A stretch of 11,681 bases of DNA from Methanobacteriota archaeon (GCA_005879045.1 VBLV01000051.1:1-11681), one strand, 5' to 3'; numbered from the stretch's first letter, positions 1 to 6,489 are shown. Notes: generated by a model from the letters alone, not told the origin. Numbers and translations: made by a program.

Positions 1-72
1 AACGGCGGGAGGAAGCGAGTCGAAGACAATCGTTGAATCGCGACGTACCGCGCCCCGCCTGTCGATCCTCAC
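1..72 (-). CDS. Possible 5' end of a leftward gene (partial, unknown product)
   Basis: On the minus strand a GTG at 72 opens a frame with no stop to the window edge (24 codons, beginning VRIDRRGAVRRD and continuing STIVFDSLPPAV). A GGAGAGGAG stretch lies just upstream as a possible ribosome-binding site, and the TATA-like box at 99-105 reads equally well leftward (CTTATAG), at the right distance for transcription starting just before this codon. The alternation of charged and hydrophobic residues resembles a beta-strand-rich N-terminus, but I do not recognise a family. It would be divergently transcribed from the methyltransferase gene. With only 24 codons this may be non-coding. Confidence 0.3.
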   Translation of the reverse strand, partial: MRIDRRGAVRRDSTIVFDSLPPAV

Positions 73-98
73 CTTTGCGATGGCTCCTCTCCATCAAA

Positions 99-105
99 CT
101 ATAAG
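99..105. promoter_or_regulatory. TATA-like box, possibly bidirectional
   Basis: CTATAAG lies in otherwise GC-rich DNA with AAA immediately before it (BRE-like). Its centre is about 28 bases before the GTG at 130, the spacing expected for an archaeal promoter making a leaderless mRNA for the methyltransferase gene. Read on the other strand it is CTTATAG, about 28 bases before the possible leftward start at 72, so one box may serve both directions. Assigned from sequence and spacing only. Confidence 0.45.
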
Positions 106-129
106 CCGCCGTCTTCCTTCCCTGCGATC

Positions 130-1140
130 GTGGCCCAGAGACACGGAGGCCGGCGTAAGACTTCCGCGAAGATGGGCATTCTCGAGCAACTCGAAAAGGG
201 CGTGGTCCTCGGCGATGGCGGCTACCTGCTCGAACTCGAGAAACGCGGCTACGTGCAACCGGGTCCTTTCACGCCCGAGGTCGTCGTCGAGCATCCGTCC
301 GCGGTGACGGAGCTCCACCAGGAGTTCCTCGACGCGGGTGCCGAAGTCCTGCAGTCTCTCGCCTTCTACGCGAGCAAGGAGAAGCTCGCGACGGTCGGAT
401 ACGCGAACAAGGTGCGCGACATCAACCGCGCCGCGGTCCGCCTCGCCCGCGAGGTCGCCGGCGATCGGGTGCTCGTCGCGGCGAACCTCAGCTTGACTTG
501 GATGTACGATCCGAAGGACAAGCGCTCCGCGGACAAAGTGCGTCGTCTCTTCGACGAGCAACTCGAGGCCCAGCTCCAAGAGGCGCCGGACTTCGTGATC
601 GCGGAGACGTTTTCCTGGCTGGGAGAGGCCCTGCTGGCCATGGAGCGGATCGAGAAGACGGGCATGCCGTCCATGGTCACGATGTCGTTCGACAAGGATC
701 CGAAGTCGTACGACGGGCATTCGCCGGCGGAGTGTGCGCGCGCCTTGCGGGACGCCGGCGCCGACATCATCGGGGTGAATTGTCTGCGGAACCCGCTCCT
801 GCTCCTCCCCCTCGCCCGGGAGATGCGCCAGGCCGTGTCCGGGTTCGTCGCATGCCAGCCGACGGCGTACAGCACCCCGCCGGACGTCCCGGACTTCACG
901 GCGACGAAGGAGTTTCCGTTCGAGACGGAGACCCTCGTGCTGTCGCGCAAAGTGATGGGGGCCTTCGCCGCGGAGGCCCGGGCGGCGGGCATCAACTACA
1001 TCGGCTCCTGCTGCGGCTCGATGCCCGTCCATGTGCGGGAGATGGCGCGCGCGCTCGGGAAGGCGCCCGTCGACCGGACGTGGCGCGTGGACTATGCGAA
1101 GCCGATGTCCGCGTACGAGTTCTACAAACACCGGACGTAG
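130..1140 (+). CDS. Homocysteine S-methyltransferase, BHMT-like
   Basis: This zinc-dependent cytosolic methyltransferase should move a methyl group from a small methylated donor (betaine or a similar onium compound) to homocysteine, making methionine. The 336-residue (beta/alpha)8 barrel carries the family zinc ligands: C218 in GVNC and the pair C294-C295 in IGSCCG. GDGG near 28-31 and the AETF glutamate (E159) match the homocysteine-binding Asp and Glu of betaine-homocysteine methyltransferase (BHMT). From recall, the stretch at about residues 28-85 (GDGG, EKRGYV, GPFTPE, FYAS) is closer to animal BHMT than to MetH or MmuM. The C-terminal extension of animal BHMT, about 70 residues, is absent. 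The start is GTG at 130: the TATA-like box at 99-105 fits a leaderless mRNA, and the basic N-terminus resembles the GKKAKKGILE end of BHMT. An ATG at 172 (MGILEQLEKG) is the alternative. The donor cannot be read from sequence. Confidence 0.9.
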   Translation: MAQRHGGRRKTSAKMGILEQLEKGVVLGDGGYLLELEKRGYVQPGPFTPEVVVEHPSAVTELHQEFLDAGAEVLQSLAFYASKEKLATVGYANKVRDINRAAVRLAREVAGDRVLVAANLSLTWMYDPKDKRSADKVRRLFDEQLEAQLQEAPDFVIAETFSWLGEALLAMERIEKTGMPSMVTMSFDKDPKSYDGHSPAECARALRDAGADIIGVNCLRNPLLLLPLAREMRQAVSGFVACQPTAYSTPPDVPDFTATKEFPFETETLVLSRKVMGAFAAEARAAGINYIGSCCGSMPVHVREMARALGKAPVDRTWRVDYAKPMSAYEFYKHRT

Positions 1141-1153
1141 GGCGCTCGCGGCA

Positions 1154-1171
1154 TACCTCTGCTTGGAGGTA
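1154..1171. terminator. Hairpin between convergent genes, possible terminator
   Basis: TACCTC (1154-1159) and GAGGTA (1166-1171) form a 6-bp stem with a 6-base loop; a further GC pair follows after one mismatch. It sits 13 bases after the methyltransferase stop and about 40 bases beyond the end of the oppositely oriented protease gene, where a bidirectional terminator would be expected. No clear T-tract follows, so the role is uncertain. Confidence 0.3.
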
Positions 1172-1213
1172 CGCAGTCAGTCCGTGTCAAGAGCGGTCCG
1201 ATCGTGTTCCGAC

Positions 1214-2986
1214 TCAGCGGAATCGGTTCCCGCAGAAGAAGCAGAACATGTTGTCCGCGCTGACCATCGTCCCGCAACTCGGGCAGCGCTTCTTGGCAGC
1301 CGTGGGCTGCACCACCGTCACCGGGGCAACCGGTTGGGCGGGTGGGATGGTCTGAACGGAGGTCGGCGGACTCGTGATCTGCGGCTCGATTCGCGGAGCG
1401 GCGGTTTGAACCGGAGGCGGGCCGGGTGGGGGCGCCGACGGCCGTACCGCTTGAACGTAGTAACTCGGCGGGTACAGCGTCTGCGGGCGGGCGAGTGCTC
1501 GACGGGCCCGGGCGGCGCGGCGCTGCGGGATGAACGCGACGACACCCGCCAGGACGAGGATGAACAACGCCAAATACAGTAGGTTCGAGGCGAGGAGTTG
1601 GTACAGGACGAAGAGGAAGTCGGGGACGCTCGAGGCCGTGACCGTATACTCGGGCGAGGAGAACGCGCTCCCGTTCACGGTCGCAACGACCTTGAAGTAC
1701 AGGGAGCCCGCGCCCGAGGGCATCGAGAAGCCGTTCGCCGTGTACGACTGGTGCGTCTGGCCCGACTGGGCCGCTGTTGAATTGCTCAGCCGTCCGGAGA
1801 CGGTTCCCCATACGACATGGGTGTCGGTCACGGAGAGCCCGGTCGGCCCGAGGATCGACCACGACACGCCGAACGTCGAACTGCTCGAGACCGACCGGGG
1901 GAATGAGTTCACCGAGATGAACGGTTGGCTCAGGGCATTGATCGCGTTCCAGACGTTCACGACGCCCCAGCCATAGTTCGTATTGTAGCCGCTGCCTACC
2001 GGCTGGACGGCCGTGCTGTTGAGGATGTTCCAGAGCTCGACGTTGGTCAGGCTCGGGTCGACGGACAGAAGCAGCGCGGCGGCGCCGCTCACGAAGGGCG
2101 TGGAGAAGGAGGTCCCTTGGAGGTAGTGGACGTTGTTTTGCTGGTTGTTGCCTCCGTTCAGCGTGACGATCCGGGTCCCCGGCGCGGAGATGTCCAGCCC
2201 GCTCCCATAGTTCGAGAAGGAGGCCCGACGCCCCGATTCATCGATCGCCGCAACGGATACGACGTTCGGAAGTCGTGCCGGGTAGTCGAGCGTCCCGACT
2301 CCGGCGTTCCCCGCGGCCGCGACGATGAGCGCGCCCTTGGACCACGCATAATTGACGGCGAGTTGGATGTCTGTCGGACCGATGAACGTCTCATTGGTCC
2401 CGAGGGAGAGGTTGATCACACGGGCGCCGCGGTCGGCGGCCCAGCGGATCGCCTGCGAGGTGTTGAACGAGGAACCTTGACCGTTGGGGCCCAGGGCCCG
2501 GACCGCGATGACGCTGATCTGGGCGGTGCCCGCGATTCCCTGACCGTTGTCCGTGATCGCGGCGATGACGCCGGCCACGCCCGTCCCATGGTAGACCTGT
2601 CCCGACGGGTCGACGTCCATCGGGTTCGAGTCGCCATCGACGAAGTCATGCCCATGCGTGCCGTCCGCCGAGTTCGTCCACATGTTCGCTTGAATGTCGG
2701 GCTGGGTCCACCAGACGCCGGTGTCGACGACGGCCACGAGGATCGAGCGGTCCCCGGGAGTCACGCTCCAGGCATTCGGAGCCCCAATCGATTGGAGGCC
2801 CCATTGGTCCACGAAGAACGGATCGCTGGGAGGGCCGAGCTCCGCGTGGACGGGGAAGTTCGTCACGATGGCGGCGGCCGTCGAAGTCGAGCCCGCCGCG
2901 GCGCCGGACACAAAGGAGCCGGCCATGACGAGGACCGCCATGAGAGCGGCAAGCCGCCGGGCGAGGGCGCTCAATCGGGCCGACAA
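1214..2986 (-). CDS. Secreted, membrane-anchored S8 subtilisin-family protease with C-terminal zinc ribbon
   Basis: This 590-residue serine endopeptidase should act outside the cell on peptides or proteins. Residues 1-31 form a signal peptide with an arginine-containing start and hydrophobic core. The S8 domain (about 55-350) has the full triad: D88 in VAVVDTG, H133 in HGTGVAG and S293 in GTSFSTP, plus oxyanion N227 in AAAGN. A Ser/Thr/Val-rich beta-sandwich-like region (about 355-450) follows, then one membrane helix (about 457-485), an RRAARARR stop-transfer cluster, a long Pro/Gln-rich linker (about 500-562) and a CxxC...CxxC zinc ribbon (C568, C571, C582, C585). Predicted topology puts the protease outside and the ribbon in the cytoplasm. 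There is no obvious separate propeptide domain. The start is TTG: a GGAGG lies 10 bases upstream and it completes the signal peptide. ATG at 2941 is possible but loses the positive N-region. The hydrolase gene upstream is in the same direction, but a separate promoter seems present. Confidence 0.93.
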   Translation of the reverse strand: MSARLSALARRLAALMAVLVMAGSFVSGAAAGSTSTAAAIVTNFPVHAELGPPSDPFFVDQWGLQSIGAPNAWSVTPGDRSILVAVVDTGVWWTQPDIQANMWTNSADGTHGHDFVDGDSNPMDVDPSGQVYHGTGVAGVIAAITDNGQGIAGTAQISVIAVRALGPNGQGSSFNTSQAIRWAADRGARVINLSLGTNETFIGPTDIQLAVNYAWSKGALIVAAAGNAGVGTLDYPARLPNVVSVAAIDESGRRASFSNYGSGLDISAPGTRIVTLNGGNNQQNNVHYLQGTSFSTPFVSGAAALLLSVDPSLTNVELWNILNSTAVQPVGSGYNTNYGWGVVNVWNAINALSQPFISVNSFPRSVSSSSTFGVSWSILGPTGLSVTDTHVVWGTVSGRLSNSTAAQSGQTHQSYTANGFSMPSGAGSLYFKVVATVNGSAFSSPEYTVTASSVPDFLFVLYQLLASNLLYLALFILVLAGVVAFIPQRRAARARRALARPQTLYPPSYYVQAVRPSAPPPGPPPVQTAAPRIEPQITSPPTSVQTIPPAQPVAPVTVVQPTAAKKRCPSCGTMVSADNMFCFFCGNRFR

Positions 2987-3040
2987 CAGGGGGAAGCCTC
3001 CGCGAATTCGAGGGCTGGACGCGCATATGAACCGCGCCCC

Positions 3041-3050
3041 CTCATAAACC
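3041..3050 (-). promoter_or_regulatory. TATA-like box for the subtilase gene
   Basis: On the minus strand GGTTTATGAG places a TTTATG box about 60 bases before the TTG start. Transcription beginning about 26 bases downstream would give a leader of roughly 33 bases containing the GGAGG ribosome-binding site. This suggests the protease is transcribed separately from the hydrolase gene. Confidence 0.4.
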
Positions 3051-3090
3051 TCTGCCCGTGATTGTCAGCGGTTGACATCGGTTGCATTCG

Positions 3091-3720
3091 TCAGAGGCGT
3101 TTCGCCAGTTCGGCGATCTTTGCACTGGCGCCGCCCTTGATGGGGGCCCCATGCCCCATGACGAGGTTCTCGAAATGGAACGTCGCGAGTTTCTTGATTG
3201 ACTGGCGATGCTGCTTCGGGTCCACGTTGTACTTGTCCGGCATCGGCGCCAGGCCGCCCTCGTTGTTCAACGCGTCGCCGGCGATGCACAGCGAACGGGT
3301 CTCGTCGAGCAGCGACATGCTCCCGCGGGTGTGGCCGGGCGTGAGGATGACGCGGAGGCCATCGTGCGTTTGCCCGTCATCCAGCGGGACGTCCACCGGC
3401 GTGCCCGGGTGCGATTGGGGGCCCGACGGACCATCGTACACGCGTTTGCGGGAGATGAAGTCCGCTTCGACCCGGGAGGACGCCACCTTTGCCGGCGACC
3501 CGTGCTTGATCGCCGCGAGCCCGTTCACGTGATCCGGATGCGTGTGGGTGATGAAGATCGTCGAGAGGTCTCTCGGCTTCACTTTGATCTTCGCGAGGTA
3601 GTCGAGGATTTTCCCGCCGTCGGCGTCCGAGGACGTGTCGATGAGGACGAGGCGGTCGTCGACGAGCAAGGTGGTGGTCGCATACGTCTCGATGACATGC
3701 ACGCCTTTCAGGAGTTCCAT
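3091..3720 (-). CDS. Metallo-beta-lactamase-fold hydrolase
   Basis: This 209-residue cytosolic protein is of the glyoxalase II-like MBL superfamily, which hydrolyses ester, thioester or similar bonds with two metal ions. The ligand set is complete: THTHPDH (H59, H61, D63, H64), H130 in TPGHTRGS, D149 in IAGD and H190 in GHG. The length is normal for a single-domain member, with no signal peptide and no extra RNase or flavodiiron domain, so the substrate cannot be named. The ATG at 3720 is followed directly by the first beta strands (VHVIETYATTTLLV). No good Shine-Dalgarno sequence precedes it, and a TATA-like box about 35 bases upstream implies a very short leader. It is divergent from the dipeptidase gene across a 136-base gap and lies 104 bases upstream of the protease; no functional link is evident. 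Confidence 0.9.
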   Translation of the reverse strand: MELLKGVHVIETYATTTLLVDDRLVLIDTSSDADGGKILDYLAKIKVKPRDLSTIFITHTHPDHVNGLAAIKHGSPAKVASSRVEADFISRKRVYDGPSGPQSHPGTPVDVPLDDGQTHDGLRVILTPGHTRGSMSLLDETRSLCIAGDALNNEGGLAPMPDKYNVDPKQHRQSIKKLATFHFENLVMGHGAPIKGGASAKIAELAKRL

Positions 3721-3752
3721 AGTCTCGCCGGCATGCGCAGCCCGTTCGCGGA

Positions 3753-3758
3753 CTTATT
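3753..3758 (-). promoter_or_regulatory. TATA-like box for the MBL hydrolase gene
   Basis: The minus strand reads GAAAGGAATAAGTCC; AATAAG with a preceding purine-rich BRE-like GAAAGG is centred about 35 bases before the ATG at 3720, predicting a leader of about 10 bases. No Shine-Dalgarno sequence is visible. Confidence 0.4.
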
Positions 3759-3826
3759 CCTTTCGTGCGATTCGATGGGGATCCGCGGGCCGCGGCTGCA
3801 CCGCAGCACCGCTACACGCGTCGGGT

Positions 3827-3834
3827 TCTTATGG
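3827..3834 (+). promoter_or_regulatory. TATA-like box for the M20 dipeptidase gene
   Basis: TCTTATGG is the only A/T-rich element in the stretch before the dipeptidase. Its centre lies about 27 bases before the GTG at 3857, exactly where a leaderless mRNA would begin, and this is the main reason for choosing that start codon. Confidence 0.45.
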
Positions 3835-3856
3835 TGCGCCGACCTTCCCATCGCGG

Positions 3857-5221
3857 GTGCGTGGATTGGCCCTCACGGATGTCCTGGCCCGTGTTGAAGC
3901 GGACGCGGGGAAGGCCTTGGAGATTCTCAAGGAGTACGTTCGATTTCCCACGATCTCGGCGCACAAGCGGGCCCAACCGGAGACCGCTGCCTTCGTCCGG
4001 CGTCTCTTGGCCGAGAACGGTTTCGAGGCGCGCGAATATCCGACGGATGGCGGACCGAACGTCGTCTTCGGCCAGATGATCGTCGACGAGCGCAGGCCGA
4101 CGTTGCTCATGTACCAGCATTACGACGTCCAACCCGTCGACCCGCTGAACGAATGGAAGCGCGATCCGTTCGACCCTGCGATCGAAGAGGGCAAGTTCTG
4201 GGGCCGCGGTTGCGCGGATACGAAGGGCAACCTGATCATGCAGATCCTCGCGGTCCAAGCCTGGAATGGCGTCGAAGGCCGGCCGCCGATCAACCTGAAG
4301 TTCGTGGTCGAGGGCGAGGAGGAGGTCGGCAGTCCCCACTTTGGCTCCTTCGTCCGTGCGAACCAGGACATCCTGCACGCGGACGGCGCGACGATCGAGG
4401 GCGGCGACCATCTCCACGAGGGAACTCCGAAAATTGAGCTCGGATGCAAAGGCATCCTGTACGTCGAGATGACCAGCCGCACGGCGAAGGTCGACCAGCA
4501 TTCGTCGTACGCGGCAATCGCTCCGAATCCGGCGTGGCGGCTCATCCACGCGCTCATGACCCTTCGAGACGCGAAGGGCCGGATCAAGGTGCCCGGGTGG
4601 TACAAGGACGCGCGCCGTCCGACCGCCCGCGAGCTGCGCTACTTGCAAGCGAGCGCGTTCAAGGCCGATGCGCTGAAAGAATTCTGGGGCGTCTCCGAGT
4701 TCGTCGGGGGCGGGAACGACTTCGAGGTGCTCCGCCGCCTCATCTATTCCCCGACGTGCACGATCTGCGGCTTCGTGAGCGGCTACATCGAACAGGGCAC
4801 GAAGACGGTGAATCCCGCCGTGGCCAAGGCGAAGATCGACTTCCGCCTCGTGCCGAACATGAAGCAGGCGACCCAGTTCGAAAAGCTCCGGGATCATTTG
4901 ATCGCGAAAGGCTTCGGGGACATCGAACTCTCTCCGGCGAAAGAGGCCTTGGAGGCGGCTGCGATTTCGCTGAGCGCTCGAGTCGTCAAAGCCGCGATCA
5001 AGGGATCGGTCGACGCATACGGACGCGAGCCGGAAGTGTGGCCGTGGTCTGCCGGGGCTTCGGCCCACGGATTCTTCAACGAGGTCGTCGGCGTGCCCTC
5101 GATCTCAGGGCCCGGTGTCTCATACGACGGGTCGAACTATCACGCGCCGAACGAACATTTCCGCATGGAAGACTTCGTTGGCGGCGCGAAGCACATGGCC
5201 GCGATGATGGCTCGTCTCTGA
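3857..5221 (+). CDS. M20-family zinc metallodipeptidase (ArgE/CNDP-like)
   Basis: This 454-residue cytosolic di-zinc aminoacyl-dipeptidase should cleave dipeptides or N-acyl amino acids during peptide turnover. Family landmarks appear in order: H88 and D90 in YQHYDVQP, D121 in GRGCADTKG, the catalytic/metal pair E155-E156 in VEGEEEVGS, a dimerisation-domain histidine H215 in KVDQHSS following GCKGILYVEM, and H429 in NYHAPNEH near the end. Length and the late HAPNEH motif match CNDP/DapE-like dipeptidases. The reading frame stays open upstream to 3635, but that part would overlap the hydrolase gene and looks non-protein-like (Arg/Ser-rich). GTG 3857 fits the TATA-like box spacing; TTG 3866 is a near alternative. 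A repeat-rich 102-base gap separates it from the exported protein gene. Confidence 0.92.
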   Translation: MRGLALTDVLARVEADAGKALEILKEYVRFPTISAHKRAQPETAAFVRRLLAENGFEAREYPTDGGPNVVFGQMIVDERRPTLLMYQHYDVQPVDPLNEWKRDPFDPAIEEGKFWGRGCADTKGNLIMQILAVQAWNGVEGRPPINLKFVVEGEEEVGSPHFGSFVRANQDILHADGATIEGGDHLHEGTPKIELGCKGILYVEMTSRTAKVDQHSSYAAIAPNPAWRLIHALMTLRDAKGRIKVPGWYKDARRPTARELRYLQASAFKADALKEFWGVSEFVGGGNDFEVLRRLIYSPTCTICGFVSGYIEQGTKTVNPAVAKAKIDFRLVPNMKQATQFEKLRDHLIAKGFGDIELSPAKEALEAAAISLSARVVKAAIKGSVDAYGREPEVWPWSAGASAHGFFNEVVGVPSISGPGVSYDGSNYHAPNEHFRMEDFVGGAKHMAAMMARL

Positions 5222-5235
5222 AGCGGATTTCGTCG

Positions 5236-5271
5236 GACCCGAGGCGCAATTCGGGTCGAACTCGGGTCGAA
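5236..5271 (+). repeat. Tandem 10-bp direct repeat with matching inverted copy
   Basis: TCGGGTCGAA occurs at 5251-5260 and again at 5262-5271, an 11-base period of about one helical turn. GACCCGA at 5236-5242 is the inverse of the first part of each copy, so two alternative hairpins are possible. It lies 15 bases past the dipeptidase stop and 53 bases before the exported protein gene. It could be a protein-binding site or an RNA structure at the 3' end of the dipeptidase transcript. Confidence 0.5.
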
Positions 5272-5323
5272 TCTTGAGAAACAGGGAACGCACGCGCCGC
5301 CCTTTCCCAGGCCGGAGGAAGCC

Positions 5324-5722
5324 ATGTTGATCAAACGACTGAGTCTCGTGATGCTCGCGTTCGTGACCTTCGTCGCCGTGTTGCCGCCGGCGCAAGCCGC
5401 ACGCCCAGGGTTTGTCTTCCCGGATATCTGCTGTTACTACAACGGCGCCGTCGTGCGGACCGTCGTGCCTCCCGCCGCTTTCCCCAACGAAGGTCGGGAC
5501 AACTTCTATGTGGTCATGGGCCAAGCGATTTTCGGCGTCGTCGGCGTCGCACCTGGGGCTCCGGGCTACCACGGGGGCCATTGGAAGTTCCACTCCGTGA
5601 CTTGGAACGTCGCCGCCTATCCGCTCACCTCAGAGTCTGCGATATTGTCCGCCGCGGCCGCAGGGGACGTCACCGTCACGAGGAATGCCGCGAACGACTT
5701 CCTTTGCCCCATCCAACCCTAG
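5324..5722 (+). CDS. Small exported protein, function unknown
   Basis: This 132-residue protein has a clear signal peptide: MLIKRLS basic start, hydrophobic core to about 20, and a signal-peptidase-I-type AQA site at 23-25. The mature part of about 107 residues contains C36-C37 near its start, a glycine/histidine-rich YHGGHWKFH segment (82-90, with H83, H86 and H90), an SVTWN strand, an alanine-rich helix (about 104-114), and C128 in the C-terminal DFLCPI. From recall, small uncharacterised bacterial exported proteins also carry a Y-x-GG-x-W-x-x-H motif and end with a CP motif, but I cannot name a family or function. The histidines could bind metal and C128 could pair with C36 or C37; both are inference. 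The ATG has a strong Shine-Dalgarno (GGAGGAAGCC, spacing 5). No membrane anchor is seen. A perfect palindrome follows the stop. Confidence 0.82.
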   Translation: MLIKRLSLVMLAFVTFVAVLPPAQAARPGFVFPDICCYYNGAVVRTVVPPAAFPNEGRDNFYVVMGQAIFGVVGVAPGAPGYHGGHWKFHSVTWNVAAYPLTSESAILSAAAAGDVTVTRNAANDFLCPIQP

Positions 5723-5740
5723 ACGACTGGACGCGGCTCC

Positions 5741-5760
5741 GAGGGGTAGCACTACCCCTC
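5741..5760. repeat. Perfect 9-bp inverted repeat (terminator or operator)
   Basis: GAGGGGTAG (5741-5749) and CTACCCCTC (5752-5760) are exact inverses around a CA spacer, 18 bases past the exported-protein stop. The following 25 bases are T/C-rich (TATTTTATCCTC TTTCTC), so it could end the upstream transcript. It also sits about 60-80 bases before the winged-helix regulator, where a dimeric repressor could bind. The sequence alone does not decide. Confidence 0.6.
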
Positions 5761-5780
5761 ATCTCCTATTTTATCCTCTT

Positions 5781-5809
5781 TCTCGGGATGTAACCGAGAC
5801 GCTCTTTAT
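5781..5809 (+). promoter_or_regulatory. Inverted repeat and TATA-like box before the winged-helix gene
   Basis: TCTCGG (5781-5786) and CCGAGA (5794-5799) form a 6-bp inverted repeat with a 7-base spacer, directly against a CTCTTTATC TATA-like box (5802-5810). A protein bound here would cover the BRE/TATA region, the usual way archaeal regulators autoregulate. A second A/T-rich box (CTATTTTAT, 5767-5774) lies further upstream. Transcription about 25 bases after the nearer box would start near 5831, which favours GTG 5842 as start codon. Confidence 0.4.
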
Positions 5810-5817
5810 CCCACGTC

Positions 5818-6153
5818 GTGTCCTTTAACGCTCCGACATCTGTGAGCGCGGCACTCCGACAGCTTCTGTGGTATCTGATCGCAGGAACCCGAGGGGGCGT
5901 CAACCGAGCGAGAATCATCGAGGCGTTGCGCGAACGGCCTTACAACGCAAACCAGCTCAGCGCGGCGCTCGGACTCGATTACCGGACGGTCCGACATCAC
6001 TTGGATCTCCTGCAGAAGAATGGTCTGATTACGCGCCCCACCGGGGACGCCTACGCCTCCCCTTATTTCCTGTCGCCCTATCTCGAAGGGAGCTACGCGA
6101 TCTTCGAGGAAATTCGGAAGAGGCTCAAGCCGCCGGGCGGGCGATTCGGGTGA
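5818..6153 (+). CDS. Winged helix-turn-helix transcriptional regulator
   Basis: This 111-residue cytosolic DNA-binding protein has an ArsR/MarR-like winged helix: helix 1 (about 13-23, ALRQLLWYLIA), a conserved-looking TRGGVNRARI turn and helix (24-38), PYNANQLSAALG (41-52) as the positioning helix, DYRTVRHHLDLLQKNG (54-69) as the recognition helix, and a wing with paired aromatics (ITRPTGDAYASPYF, 71-84). The tail ends in FEEIRKRLKPPG. From recall, very similar proteins with a TRGG motif and ANQLAExLGLDYxTVRHHL helix are common in Thermoplasmata and other Euryarchaeota, often beside a small membrane protein, as here. No metal-binding cysteine site is present. GTG 5818 gives the longest frame; GTG 5842, 8 codons later, fits the nearer TATA-like box and the usual short N-terminus. 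The inverted repeats upstream are candidate self-operators. Confidence 0.88.
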   Translation: MSFNAPTSVSAALRQLLWYLIAGTRGGVNRARIIEALRERPYNANQLSAALGLDYRTVRHHLDLLQKNGLITRPTGDAYASPYFLSPYLEGSYAIFEEIRKRLKPPGGRFG

Positions 6154-6180
6154 GATTGTGGAATATGTCCATGTGCCGCG

Positions 6181-6489
6181 ATGCGTGAGAAGGGAATGCT
6201 CATGACGAGCGCTCTAATGATCGGAAGCATCGCCGTGGGTTGCGCGAACATTTCCCTCGCGGCGGCGCTGCTCACGGTTTATCGTGTGGTCTACGCAAAG
6301 ACGAAAGCCCCTTTCAGCCTCGCCCTCGTGTTGTTCGCTTTGGCGTTCCTCGCGCAGAACGTCCTCATGGTCTACTCCCTCGTCACGATGATGGCCCTTG
6401 TGCCCGGCGGGCTGGACCCGTATCTCCTCGGGGTCGGAACGCTCGAAGCGGTCGGGCTCGGGGCGATGCTCTGGACCGCTACGCGCTAG
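6181..6489 (+). CDS. Small three-helix membrane protein, partner of the winged-helix regulator
   Basis: This protein of up to 102 residues is almost entirely hydrophobic, with three predicted membrane helices at about 10-33, 45-70 and 78-99, a short basic cytoplasmic loop (VYAKTKAPF) between the first two, and a two-residue polar end. Features such as KAPFSLALVLFALAFLAQN, YSLVTMMAL and a final Trp-Thr-Ala-Thr-Arg recall a small archaeal membrane family seen next to TRGG-type winged-helix regulators, but I know of no tested function. It begins 27 bases after the regulator stop, consistent with co-transcription, although an AATATG box at 6162-6167 could give it its own promoter. In-frame ATGs at 6181, 6196 and 6202 compete; 6202 has a GGGA element 6 bases upstream and begins MTSALMIGS, so it may be the true start. 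It could be a membrane sensor or anchor for the regulator (inference). Confidence 0.8.
   Translation: MREKGMLMTSALMIGSIAVGCANISLAAALLTVYRVVYAKTKAPFSLALVLFALAFLAQNVLMVYSLVTMMALVPGGLDPYLLGVGTLEAVGLGAMLWTATR

Noticed and set aside
94..1131. Long leftward open frame (345 codons) opposite the methyltransferase
   Set aside because: Arg/His/Gly-rich translation with no family motifs, fully antisense to a gene with complete catalytic residues; a typical shadow in GC-rich DNA.
3635..3856. Upstream extension of the dipeptidase frame
   Set aside because: Overlaps the hydrolase gene on the other strand, reads as Ser/Arg-rich non-protein sequence, and lies upstream of the TATA-like box.
3812..5068. Leftward open frame of 418 codons opposite the M20 dipeptidase
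   Set aside because: Low-complexity Arg/Asp/Leu translation, no domain pattern, and it covers a clear dipeptidase on the other strand.
5236..5271. Start of a CRISPR-like repeat array
   Set aside because: Only two 10-base copies one base apart, with no spacers and no cas genes.
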